This document shows, piece by piece, positions 50,606-60,568 of a stretch of DNA of 64,000 nt (positions are counted from its first letter, which is position 1; the number at the start of each line of letters is the position of its first letter). Made by a program: the position numbers and the translations under genes. Origin of the DNA: Aquanectria penicillioides (taxonomy: Eukaryota; Ascomycota; Sordariomycetes; Hypocreales; Nectriaceae); assembly GCA_003415625.1 (NCBI GenBank), contig PYIU01000002.1, positions 5,332,001-5,396,000 on the forward strand. The letters run 5' to 3'. The notes below the pieces were generated by a model. That model did no database searches and was not told the origin of the DNA. It saw nothing but the letters and a program-made list of their open reading frames with translations.

Positions 50606-53555
50606 GTTTCAAGGGCCTAAACTCACTCACGCTCACATCCACGCCCACGCCGCCCACGTCAACACGGCTTGGCTTTTCTGTGCCAGCTGGGTCCCGCGAT
50701 GGGGTGTGAGTGGGCACCTTGACCTGGGACGACAGGCCGGGGCATCTCGACAAACGCCGCTTGAGGAATGGTCGGTTGAGGACAGGGTGAGGGCGCGGGA
50801 GCGCAGGAGCTAGAGCAAGATTCGAGCTTCTAACTGGACGGCCACAAAGCGCGTCCCTGGGGCTATCTGGGGCACAAAGGGGGGACAACGGGGTGGGCGA
50901 GGCCCTCGAGCGGGTGGCCAGCTGAAAGGGTTCAATGAGTGGCGTCGACGGCGACTATTCGCACGACGCAAGAGCTGCACGGAACACGTACTGCCAAGTG
51001 TGGAGGGACAAGAAGGTTGGTGTTGTCCCAGGCAGATCCTCCAAGCCTCAAGCCTCAGCCCCCCAAAGCAGAAGGCAGCAGCTCCCAAGAGCTCAATATT
51101 GGAAGCACGCACACAGGCACGGCAGGGTCATGACATAGAGGGCAGCATGGGCAGGTCGATAAAGGATGCAGGAAAAGCAAATCTCGCAAGCCAGAATGCA
51201 CATGCAGTCCACAGCCTACATACTACGTATAGTACGGTGTACTGTGCAGCACCGGTAGTACAGGTGCGATCCCAAGGATGGCAATTCATCTCTCTCCCAT
51301 CATTTGCCGGTCCCGGATCGCCGGAGGCACCGCTAGCATAGGTGCGCCTCCCTCATGCACCAACTGCCAAACTACTGACGTCTAGCTTCTAGGCTTGGCC
51401 AAGAAAAAAATGCCCATTTTACAGACCAAGATTTAATAATGTGCGTCAATCAAATCAATCTCCGTTTCTCCAACGGCTAAACGCTCCCCCCCCCCTAGAA
51501 GATCTTCCCTCCCGAAACAAAGCCAATGACGACAAGTCAGGGACGATCAGCAACATCAACAAAGGTCAAGCGCCTCAACGGCTGTTGGTAATAGCCACAT
51601 GGCACGAGCCTTTTCCCCAAACCATGACCCACGCATGCCCAGGTGAAACACCAGACACGGATGATTGAGAGTGATCCTAAAAAGATTTACGCAACACGAT
51701 GCTATTCCGGGTTTGTCGCTGCCGCGCGGTCGGTACTAACGGGCTCACTGCTCAAACCCAGAACCTCGGGACTCCCTTTCACTAGGCGGGTCTCGACAAT
51801 CAAGCGTCCTTGTGGTTGACCGAGTTTTACGGATGGAGTCCGAATTTTGACAGAGGCAGCCAGAAAGTCCAGACCTGGCCCAACCCACCGGTAAATTGGT
51901 CCCTGCGTACGATAATGTGTGGCCTATCCTCGATTGTGTTTAGCCGACAGGGCATCACGAACAGTAGTGCACATGTGCTTAATCTTTCTCAATCTAGCGC
52001 GGGGCACTGCAGAAGCAGGTCAGGTCAGAAACATAGGATTGGGACTCGAGGCACGAAAGTGGGAATACAAAAGAAGCAATTTAAGCCCATTGAACGGGCC
52101 AGCTTTAGTGCGAAAAATCACGTAAACAAAAGGAAACACATCTAAGCACCAGCATGAGAAAAGCAACTCTGTCACACGTAACCGCCCATGGCGCACCAGC
52201 TGAGGAAGAGGAAAAGCAACGCGACTAAGACACACCTCGCGCCAAACCATCAGATCGAGTTTGTCAAAGTCGATCTCAGCAGCCATCCCCGGGGCATCCT
52301 AAACTAGGAAAAGGCAGCCACGTCCGTGGGCTACCTACCGGTACTCAACTCTGTGTATTCGTACATGAGGAAAATGGCGTTGCTGAGGCTTTCTCCATTC
52401 TGCTTGATCACCAAGAACCTAATCGGGTGATAGGGTTCAGCAAGAAACAACCCCATTTCAGGTCACCCTACCCTGCCTCACCCTTTGCCACAGGAGGCAG
52501 GTCGAGTTCTTAACAGCGTGTTTAGCTCTGGTGGTGTGCAAACATGAAGGTTTGAAGGCGTGCAACGGTCCACCATGTGGTTGAAAATGTGACAAACACA
52601 ATGACAATGGGAGCACCCGTATCATCCATACGTCACACAAGGGGACTTGATGGAGAGCATATTCTTAGTTCCCGCTAATGCAGGAGTGTGACGGGAGAGC
52701 TCGAGCGTCAAAATTGATAGACTCGGGTGCATGATCAGTTCCCAACAGCAACGAGTCAAAGACAGCAGCCAGCAAGCAAAAGCCGCATTGCAGGTCAAAT
52801 CCTAGAAAGGGTTTCTCTTCGTCCCTTGCTTCTCTCCCCAACGGGCCTCCACGTTTGATCGGCACTGAAGACCGGTGATCCCAGCCCATGTTCCACAATC
52901 TCGAGTTCATGTCTAGGCGTTCGCGCTCGCTCACCTTGGAGGCGCGTACTTGTACTACGTACGGTAGTTGTTGTATAAGACTACGATGAAACGATGCACG
53001 GCATTTGTGTGAGAATGGCCCAAGCCCAAGGTTGTGTTATTGGTTGAGGTTAAAAGGTGCGCGAAGCAAGCCACAATATCCCTTTTCTCTGTGCCTCTCT
53101 TCTCTTTCCCTCACTCTTCCAGCCTTCCTTGCTCGCATCGTATTGCTGAGGCTTGAAGAGAAACGGGTCCACTGTCTCGGGATACGCCTATGGTGGAGTT
53201 CTGAAGATGGGGCGGGTTTCTTTGATTGAATTTTTTTTTTTTTCAAGAGAGAAAACTACCATACCCTAATGGCCGACTTCTCTCGGTTGTTTACTTCGGG
53301 GTTGGCGAAGTGCCACTTGTCAGATGTCAGTGTCAATGCATGGTCTGTGCTGCGCATCGGAATTTGAGAGCTGGCGCAAGATCTGCCCCCGATTCCACAA
53401 AGTGGGGGAGAAGGGGTCATCTCCTGCCAGCCTTTGCCTCATAAGCTCCCTTTTTTTTCGCGCTTGCTTTTGCTCCCGTCAAGTCCCACCTTTATGCTCA
53501 ATTCGGCCATTGGTGATGGCGTTTCGGGGCAGGAGTCCACCTCATTCGTCCCTTG

Positions 53556-53692
53556 CCTACCTAGGTAGTACCTGCCTACCTACCTACCTACCTAGGTACC
53601 TGAGGTAGGTAAGTGCCTAGATGTACCTCCATACCGACCATTCTCAGGTAGGTACCTACTCCCTGCGAAGGTAAGGTACCTACCTACGTATT
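53556..53692. repeat. Large TACC/GGTA block with internal palindromes
   Basis: Runs of CTACCTACC switch to AGGTAGGT through palindromic junctions such as CCTAGG and GGTACC, so the segment could fold into hairpins. It lies about 0.6 kb upstream of the acidic 243-aa gene. Confidence 0.85.
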
Positions 53693-54323
53693 AGGTGCTG
53701 CCGTGATACCACCCTCCAACCCCGCCTACTCTGACTGCCTCGCCCAAAACTCATGATGCTGCTCGCTGCCTGACGCATGTTCACGCTGTTACTGCGCCGC
53801 CTTGCCTTTGCTTTTTGATTGCCTCCCTTCCGCTTAGTCGACAGTGGTTGCTTTTCCTAATTTACGGCACACTGACTCTCCCAGTCCGCTGCAGCCTCAG
53901 GCCCCGCCGCCTACCCGATGCTAAGGGGAGAGATGCCCTCTTGACCCGTCGGTTCGCCATCCTCTACGTCCCGTCTTCCGTCTTCACCATCCCAAGTTGA
54001 GACAAATCGCACTACGTCGCGCCGCTCTGGAACAAAGAAAAAAATCTACCTGGCTTCTGGTTTCCGCTCCCGCATTTCACAGCCCCTTCGCTCTCTCGTC
54101 TTTCGCCGCTATCCCTTGGTTCCGAGTCCAGCTCCAGAGCCGTTGAGTGTCAACCGCCACCGGAATCTTCCACAATCACTTGCCGAGTGCGCTCCCGTGA
54201 TCGGGCTCTCCTCTTGATCGAGGCTACGTCGCGCCTCTTGTTGCATCGCGTCGCATCTTATCGCAACTCCATTGGTCTCTCCAAAAGGTCTTCACGGACT
54301 CTGCCGTCTTTTCACAGCCCATC

Positions 54324-55055
54324 ATGCCGGCCCTCACCATCTCCACCGACAACCCCGTGCGCTCGCGTTCTCCGTCCCCCAACCGCCCTCCCATATCACC
54401 CATCACTCCGACCCTGCCAGCCGCACGCCTCCCCGCTGCCGGCAACACTCAACGCCCGAGTCTCACACACTCCCAGCCGGACCAGGCCGGTATCCTCCCG
54501 CCCCAACCCCAGCCCATCGCCTTCGATGCAAACCCAGACGTCATCGCTCTCAAATCCGCCATCTCCATCCTTCAAATACAGCGTCAGAAGGCCATCGCGG
54601 ACATTCAATCGCTAAACCGTACCAAAGATGAAGCCGTGCAGGATCCCGACGCCTTCGTCAAAGACCTGGTAGACGGCAAGATTAACCCATTAGGGGCCGT
54701 TCCTGACGACGACGATGACGATGATGATGACGAGATGGATGACGACGCAGGCGAGGGCTCCTCGAAGCAGCGTTCTGTTGACAAGCCAAGGGAATGGTCC
54801 AACATCCCCCAGCCCCAAAATGTTGTCCGATGCCCTCCTATCAACTGGACCCAGTACGCCGTGGTCGGCGAGTCCCTCGACAAGCTCCACAACGAGCAAG
54901 TCGCCCGTCCCAGCCAGGGCACCCCAGCTATCATAGGCACCAATGGAATCTACGAGTTCAAGGGCGAGGGCAAACAAGAAAAGTACCTTGGTGTAGCAAC
55001 CCCATATGCTCCAATGCAGGACCGACTGGGCAAAAAGCCCAAAGGCAAGAAATGA
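54324..55055 (+). CDS. Unrecognised acidic/disordered protein, 243 aa
   Basis: No family recognised. It is a single exon starting at MPALTISTDNPVRSRSPSPN. The first 70 residues are Ser/Pro-rich. A short helical stretch (DVIALKSAISILQIQRQKAIADIQSLNRTKDEAV) follows, then PDAFVKDLVDGKI and an Asp-run (nine Asp, near 130). The C-terminal 90 residues look conserved rather than random: PQPQNVVRCPPINWTQYAVVGESLDKLHNEQ, GTNGIYEFKGEGK and YAPMQDRLGKKPKGKK. The helix plus acidic run and basic tail suggest a nuclear or chromatin-associated protein, but that is a guess. The ATG is preceded by a long CT-rich leader. The 3' flank carries GATGAT and GTGA repeats. Confidence 0.72.
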   Translation: MPALTISTDNPVRSRSPSPNRPPISPITPTLPAARLPAAGNTQRPSLTHSQPDQAGILPPQPQPIAFDANPDVIALKSAISILQIQRQKAIADIQSLNRTKDEAVQDPDAFVKDLVDGKINPLGAVPDDDDDDDDDEMDDDAGEGSSKQRSVDKPREWSNIPQPQNVVRCPPINWTQYAVVGESLDKLHNEQVARPSQGTPAIIGTNGIYEFKGEGKQEKYLGVATPYAPMQDRLGKKPKGKK

Positions 55056-55591
55056 TGACGGCGTTGATGATGATGATGATGATGAGATGAGATGCCTGAG
55101 TGAGTAAGTGAGTGAGTGGGTGAGTGAGTGAGTGTCATGACTGTCATGTTCCTAATTTGGTATACGGCCATCCGGTCATGTTCTATCTTTTGCTTGCATC
55201 GTTGGCGTCTCGGGTTTATTAGACAATGAACAGGCATATCTAGAGGAAAACTAGCAATACGACCCTCTTTGGACTACTTTGTCGTGAGGGAAATCAAGGG
55301 AAGACAAGCATTTATAATCCCATTTGCGAGCAATGCGTTATGTACACTAACGAACGAGATCCCGAGACCCGTGCTGCTGAGTTGCAGATGCAAATCCGAT
55401 CGTTCACCCAACCTGTAACTGTAGCCACCCCAATCCCCCATCCCCTTGTATCTGTAATAGGTCATAGACCGTAACGCCGTGCGAAGAATCCCCTTGTTGG
55501 TGCCGTTAGCTCCCTTCCACAGTTCGGCGCGATACGCCCCTAGTAATGCTCAAAATGTCCCATAAATGACAAAAGGAATGATCGTCATGCT
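55056..55591. other. Intergenic between convergent genes
   Basis: 3' flanks of the 243-aa gene and the tandem-UBC E2 gene. Contains a GAT run and a GTGAGTGA array (55066-55133). No gene seen. Confidence 0.6.
55066..55133. repeat. GATGAT run followed by GTGAGTGA array
   Basis: A GAT trinucleotide tract and a GAGT/GTGA tetranucleotide tract just after the stop codon of the 243-aa gene, probably in its 3' UTR. Confidence 0.85.
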
Positions 55592-57457
55592 TTACTCGGG
55601 AAAATCCCTAAAAGAAGGAGTCAGTCAAGTGCTAATGTACAAGTCTAGCCTGGGTGTTCTTACTCCATGCTCTGCTGTACCGATCGCCGCAGACGTCGGT
55701 TGTACTTCTTCTTGTCGTCAGGATTGCCACCCCAGTACATCTTGCTAGCTTCAGGATTGACAATCTTGCGAGGGTCGTAAGCCGGTTCATCCTCTTCGAG
55801 GAAGGCAAATATGGCTTCAATATGAGATTTGACATCCTCTCGTCTCATTGGATTAGGTGTGTAACAGGCTGTACCGTCGGCAGCGATGTGGTGGTGGAAG
55901 ATCTTGGTTTCAAACTTGACCCTAGGTTGCTCGTCGGGGAATCGAGGGCTAAAGTTCATTTTGATACGAAACAACCCACCATCAAGATTCGTCATCGGTC
56001 GCCCGAAATACGTGATGACCCAGACAAAAGGGTTGCCGTTTTCGAGAAATACATCGTGAGGCATATCGCTTCGCTTAAAGGATTCAACAACTTGCTCAAA
56101 CTGATGCTGCAAGTTCACTGCAACTGTCGTTTCCCGCGACTTTGCAATCAGCCCTTCTTCAGCCCATGCTTGAGGCTCGGCATCGATGGCCGCCTTGATG
56201 TTGTGGATGCGGCGTTCTAGATCGGCATAGTTGAATTTTCCATCCATGGAATTGCTGTTGGGGGACTCGAAAGGCATTCTCACGAAATGCTGGCCATCTT
56301 TCACTTCGGATTTTCCTAGTTGGATTGATGCTAGGTATGATTCGTAGTACCAAAGGAATCGTCGCTTGCACAAATCCTTGAATGGTTCAAATGGAACACT
56401 CGACTCGTCCAAGTCGTCGTCATCAATATCGTCCCGAGCCCCTGGCCCATGCTGATAGCCGTCAGGGGACAACCCAAGGTAACCCTCGAGACGCTGAATC
56501 ACCGAGATCCTAAGGGTCTCATGCCGAATCTGATTATGTCAGAGATCTCTTTGGGGAATAAAAAAAAAATGGTGGTATTGCAGGGGTACCTTCTGGACGT
56601 AGTCCTTTTGGGCTTTCTTATCAGATTCCTCATTCGCGTCCTCAAATCCAGGCTCGTTTTCGTATGGGTTGGTGGACAAGAGGCTCTGAATTGACAGTAA
56701 GATGGATTCGAGGCCTTGAGCAGATGACCATTCCTCCCCACTCTCTCCTCGCCATGTCCTAACGGGGTGTTAGATTGGTACCTGTAAAAGAGGCTTTGCG
56801 TGTGTTTGTTTTTTCCATACCCCAAGATCGACCTAAACCAGATTGTGTTAGTGCATAGTAACCTGGATTTGAATGACCAGTGCTTACAAGCAAACCTTGC
56901 CATTGGCATAAATGTTGGGGTTAAACCGACATCGTCCCCCGTTGGTAGTCACACACTGTACGTTTGGTGACTTGGACGGGTATTCTACCGGGAATTAATC
57001 AACCTCTGAAACGGCTATAGACTTGAAACGAACAAGAGAAGATCATTTCAGACCTTTGTGGAATCGGATTGCAAACTAAAAGGTTTGGGTTCAGCAATTT
57101 CATTTTGGCATGCGGACAATCAAGAGCCATACCTCAAAAAAGCCGAACTCGTAAGGGGTCTCGTGTGGCCCCATGATCAGGGCCTTGACATTGCGAACAT
57201 CGATATCACGGCAGGCGACTGCAAGAGCTGTGGGGGTGGTAAAAAGTCAGAAAATTCGCCATGGGCTGCGCCGTCGGAGCAAGCAATGAAGCCTGGGGAG
57301 AAGGCGTACACAAATCCGAGCTCTTCTGAATGTCACTCAGTTCCTAGGCGGACGATGGTGGTTAGTCTGGTGACCCCGCGGTACGCCAAGAGGCAGTGGC
57401 AGTGGAAGTGGAAGCGGGGCAAGAAACCTTAGAGATGCGAATGATGGACTGGTCCAT
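55592..57457 (-). CDS. UBE2Z-like ubiquitin-conjugating enzyme (E2) with two UBC folds
   Basis: Carries activated ubiquitin or a ubiquitin-like protein as a thioester. Nine exons: 57457-57428, 57343-57310, 57227-57133, 57075-57054, 56984-56888, 56832-56821, 56758-56590, 56529-55664, 55607-55592; 446 aa. The first UBC domain (about 5-165) has LAVACRDIDVRNVKALIMGPHETPYEFG, RCRFNPNIYANGKVC with catalytic Cys92, then LSILGTWRGE, matching UBE2Z. The second UBC-like fold (about 295-430) has VITYFGRPMTNLDGGLFRIKM, FPDEQPRVKFETKIFHHHI and DGTACYTP, with Cys375 at the active-site position. Exon 6 is a 12-nt microexon encoding the residues after Cys92. The last intron (55608-55663; GTAAGA donor, CTGAC branch, TTTTAG) is optional: unspliced, the protein ends at 55660 as SME instead of MEDFPE. 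Confidence 0.85.
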
Positions 57458-59099
57458 GGCGCCTCGGGGGGTGCAGAGCAGGGCACGGGATGGCGATGAG
57501 GGTCAGGCGCTGTTCGCGAGATCCAACGCTCATGGACGAGCCAGACGGTGAATATAAAGGCTGGTGTTAGTGTCAGGACAGGACTGGAGGCAGTGTCAGT
57601 GTCAGTGAGGGTGAGTGAGCGAAGTATGCGGCAGCTGCACTGCAGGGAGGGAGGTGCCTCGTTTAAGCTGCTGAGTCGTCGGGTGCTGGAGTGGATAAGC
57701 TGGGCCACGGCTGGGTCTGGCAGGTCCGGGTTGGCGGGGTGGGCACATTTGCTGTTTTGTTTGTGCAAGCAGGCAGAAGTTGGGACGGGACCCAACAGCA
57801 AAACGCAGATACGAGAGGCCGATACAAGCGACTTGAGTAGGTAGAGTTGGGGCCCGAACAGCCTGGCATGCCTATGCCTGGCTTGTGGATGCTGGGGCGG
57901 CAGGCAGGCGGGTTCCAGCCCGTACTGGTGCGTGGATGGAGTGAATAAGGTGCTGTTTGGCTGTGCGTGCCTGCGTGCCTGCGTTCCCATGTTTCTTGAC
58001 TGTTCCCTTCTCCATGAGCCATGAGGTTGTTTGCGCGCCAGCACAAGCAAGTGCTGGCAGAAGCAACCTCGCCTAGACCCGCCTAGCCCGCCTTGCCTTA
58101 CCTCACCTCACCTCACCCACCAAATTCAACACATGCAAAACACCAGGGTAGGATCTGGTGAGGCACGTGGAATCCATCGAGGTTGCCAGTACGGATGCTG
58201 TAGTGTCGCCGGCCGTGTCATTGGAGGCCGTTGTAGGGTAGGTCGCTCGATGTGTTGGCGGGGTGGGTTGGTTTGTGTGCCACCCTGGAGCCGAGAGAGG
58301 GACTAGCCTTGCCTGCAGCGTATACTAAATGGATCGCTCATGCATGTAATTCCGTTCGGCCTGTATTCCGTGCAGTGTTGGTGGGAAGCTGGTCTGTGGA
58401 ACGATGTACATTATGTATGGCATTCAGCAGGGCAGTGCCTGGTTGCTGCATGTGGATGGGGAAAGCGTCTACCATTATGCTACCTTTACAACAGAGCTAC
58501 AACCAAACGCCTTTTGAAGAACAAGGAAAAGGAGGACAGCAAAAAGAAAGCAAAAAAAAAAAAAAACCCTCAGCGCCCGTCCAACTCATCAATCACCTGC
58601 TAGCACTGGAGTAGACAGGCACCATTGGCCCCATCCACCTTGCAGACGCACAATACTTCATACGGTTGTCAAACACGTAGCCAACTGATGAGCGTTGCAC
58701 AATGACAACCAGTCATTATTTTGCCGTCAGCTTGAAAATGTACGGTGAAGCAAGGTATCTCGGAGTGGGGCGACAAGCACATCGCCTAACTTGATAGCCC
58801 AAAGAAGGTAAGAGTGTGCTCGTTTTGGCTACAGCGCACGCGGGGTCTTGCAGCGCGGCAACGACCTGGTGCTGATGTGTCTTGTGCTTATAGTGCTAAA
58901 ATTTGGTGCAGGCAGCCGGGTTGGTAGTGGGAGACTGGGAGTGGCGCTGACGCGCATCGCGTCTCTCCTGACGCGTTAATAGATTTCCACTGTGCAGCAT
59001 CAAGAACGCACCAGCCTGGTAGCCAACATCGTGCACGTTTAACTGACGGACTGTGCAATAACTTCACATCACCTCACGCACCGCAAACATCCCCCCGCC
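57458..59099. other. Divergent 5' region of the E2 (-) and RFC2 (+) genes
   Basis: 1.6 kb shared upstream region. It contains GTCAGT repeats (57590-57615), a CCTCACCTCACC run (58098-58118), an A-run (58552-58565) and an MCB-like ACGCGT near RFC2. Open frames are low in complexity. No gene is supported. Confidence 0.55.
58971..58976 (+). promoter_or_regulatory. MCB-like element (ACGCGT) upstream of RFC2
   Basis: An exact ACGCGT lies 124 nt before the RFC2 ATG, with a near-copy (GACGCGC) at about 58949-58955. In yeasts MBF binds this site to switch on DNA replication genes at G1/S, and clamp-loader subunits are known targets. Use here is inference from motif and neighbour. Confidence 0.5.
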
Positions 59100-60415
59100 A
59101 TGGCGAGCTTCTTCGACCTAAAAGCCAGAAAGGCTGCAGCAGCTGCCAATGGCAACGCCGAGCAGAAACAAGAAAAGCCCGTCAATGGCAGAGCCCAACC
59201 CTGGGTTGAGAAATAGTCTGCACATCCCGAAGGAGCTCCCGCAAACCACGATATCCTGACTGACAATCATCTATAGTCGACCAAAGTCCCTTAGCGATGT
59301 TACTGCCCAGGATCATACAGTTACGGTCTTGCAAAGAACACTACAGGCCTCCAACGTGTGTTCTCCGAATGGGATACCACTTCTTGCCGTCGCTGACAGA
59401 TTCTAGCTTCCACACATGCTCTTCTACGGCCCCCCTGGAACAGGAAAGACATCGACAGTTCTCGCGTTAGCCAAAGAGCTTTATGGCCCCGAGTTCATGA
59501 AGTCCCGAGTCCTTGAGCTTAACGCTTCCGACGAGCGTGGCATCTCCATCGTCCGAGAAAAGGTCAAGAACTTTGCCCGCATGCAATTGACCAACCCGAC
59601 CGCTGGCTACAAAGAAAAATACCCTTGCCCGCCCTTCAAGATTATCATTCTCGACGAGGCCGATTCGATGACACAAGATGCTCAGAGCGCTCTGAGAAGG
59701 ACGATGGAGACGTACAGCAAGATCACTAGATTCTGCCTGATCTGCAACTACGTTACCCGCATCATTGATCCCCTGGCTAGTCGATGCAGCAAGTTTCGCT
59801 TTAAGAGTCTCGATCAAGGCAATGCCAAGAGAAGATTGGAAGAAATTGCTGAAAAGGAAGGGGTCCCACTCGAGGCTGGTGCTGTTGATGCCCTCATCAA
59901 ATGTAGTGAGGGTGATTTACGAAAGGCCATCACGTTTTTGCAGAGTGCTGCTCGCTTGGTCGGTGCACAGGCACCCGACAAGGACACAGAAGGCGATGAG
60001 AAGATGGATGTGGATAAGAAGCCTGTGACTGTCAAGATTGTAGAGGATATTGCTGGCGTTATTCCCAATCGGACAATCGATGATCTCGTCCAAGCTATAA
60101 AGCCACAGAGTTCCGGAGGCTCATATCAGACCGTATCAAAGGTAGTCGAAGATATGGTAGCAGATGGTTGGAGCGCCGGCCAAGTTGTCGGACAGGTGAG
60201 AAACCTTCTTCCTCAAAACGAGTTCGCACTGTCTCTAACTATGTGCATAGCTTTATCAAGCCTTGGTGTACGACGAGATGATTCCTGATTCCCAAAAGAA
60301 CAAGATCGTCTTAGTTTTCTCCGAAATTGACAAGCGCTTAGTTGACGGTGCCGACGAGCACCTCTCTATCCTGGACTTGGCGATGAGGATATCGACCATT
60401 ATGGCAGAAAAGTGA
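59100..60415 (+). CDS. RFC2: Replication factor C small subunit Rfc2 (human RFC4 type)
   Basis: Subunit of the RFC clamp loader that opens PCNA and places it on primed DNA. Four exons, 59100-59215, 59277-59355, 59407-60195 and 60251-60415, give 382 aa. The N-terminus [15 protein letters not shown] leads to [15 protein letters not shown] (RFC box II). Walker A is [12 protein letters not shown], followed by [11 protein letters not shown], Walker [12 protein letters not shown] and the SRC motif in [30 protein letters not shown] and the NFARMQ region resemble Rfc2 more than Rfc3, Rfc4 or Rfc5. The first intron uses a weak GTCTGC donor but has a CTGAC branch and is forced by the frame. The C-terminal collar ends [10 protein letters not shown]. 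An MCB-like site lies upstream. Confidence 0.93.
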
Positions 60416-60568
60416 AGCATGCAATAACTTGTACCACTGATCATGTCTCTATCGGAGAACGGAGTTGGGTTAGATTTTGGGGCGGCGTTTGAACTGGTTA
60501 TGTATCACCGGATCGATCAATTCCTGCATCTGCGAATAGGCGAAAAAAGCTATTTACCGCATCGCACC

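Larger units (their letters stand above)
49495..54323. other. 4.8-kb gene-poor divergent intergenic region
   Basis: Between the 167-aa gene (-) and the acidic 243-aa gene (+). Contains a GGTA tract (50321-50338), an ACCAAC array (50582-50605), C- and T-runs (51488-51496, 53230-53242) and the large TACC/GGTA block 53556-53692. A CT-rich leader-like stretch runs 53820-54320. A minus-strand frame from 52286 (MAAEIDFDKLDLMVWREV) looks briefly protein-like but then degenerates. No gene is supported. Confidence 0.5.

Noticed and set aside
52020..52286. Minus-strand frame beginning MAAEIDFDKLDLMVWREV
   Set aside because: The start looks protein-like, but the rest degenerates and I could not assemble downstream exons; a spliced gene is not excluded.
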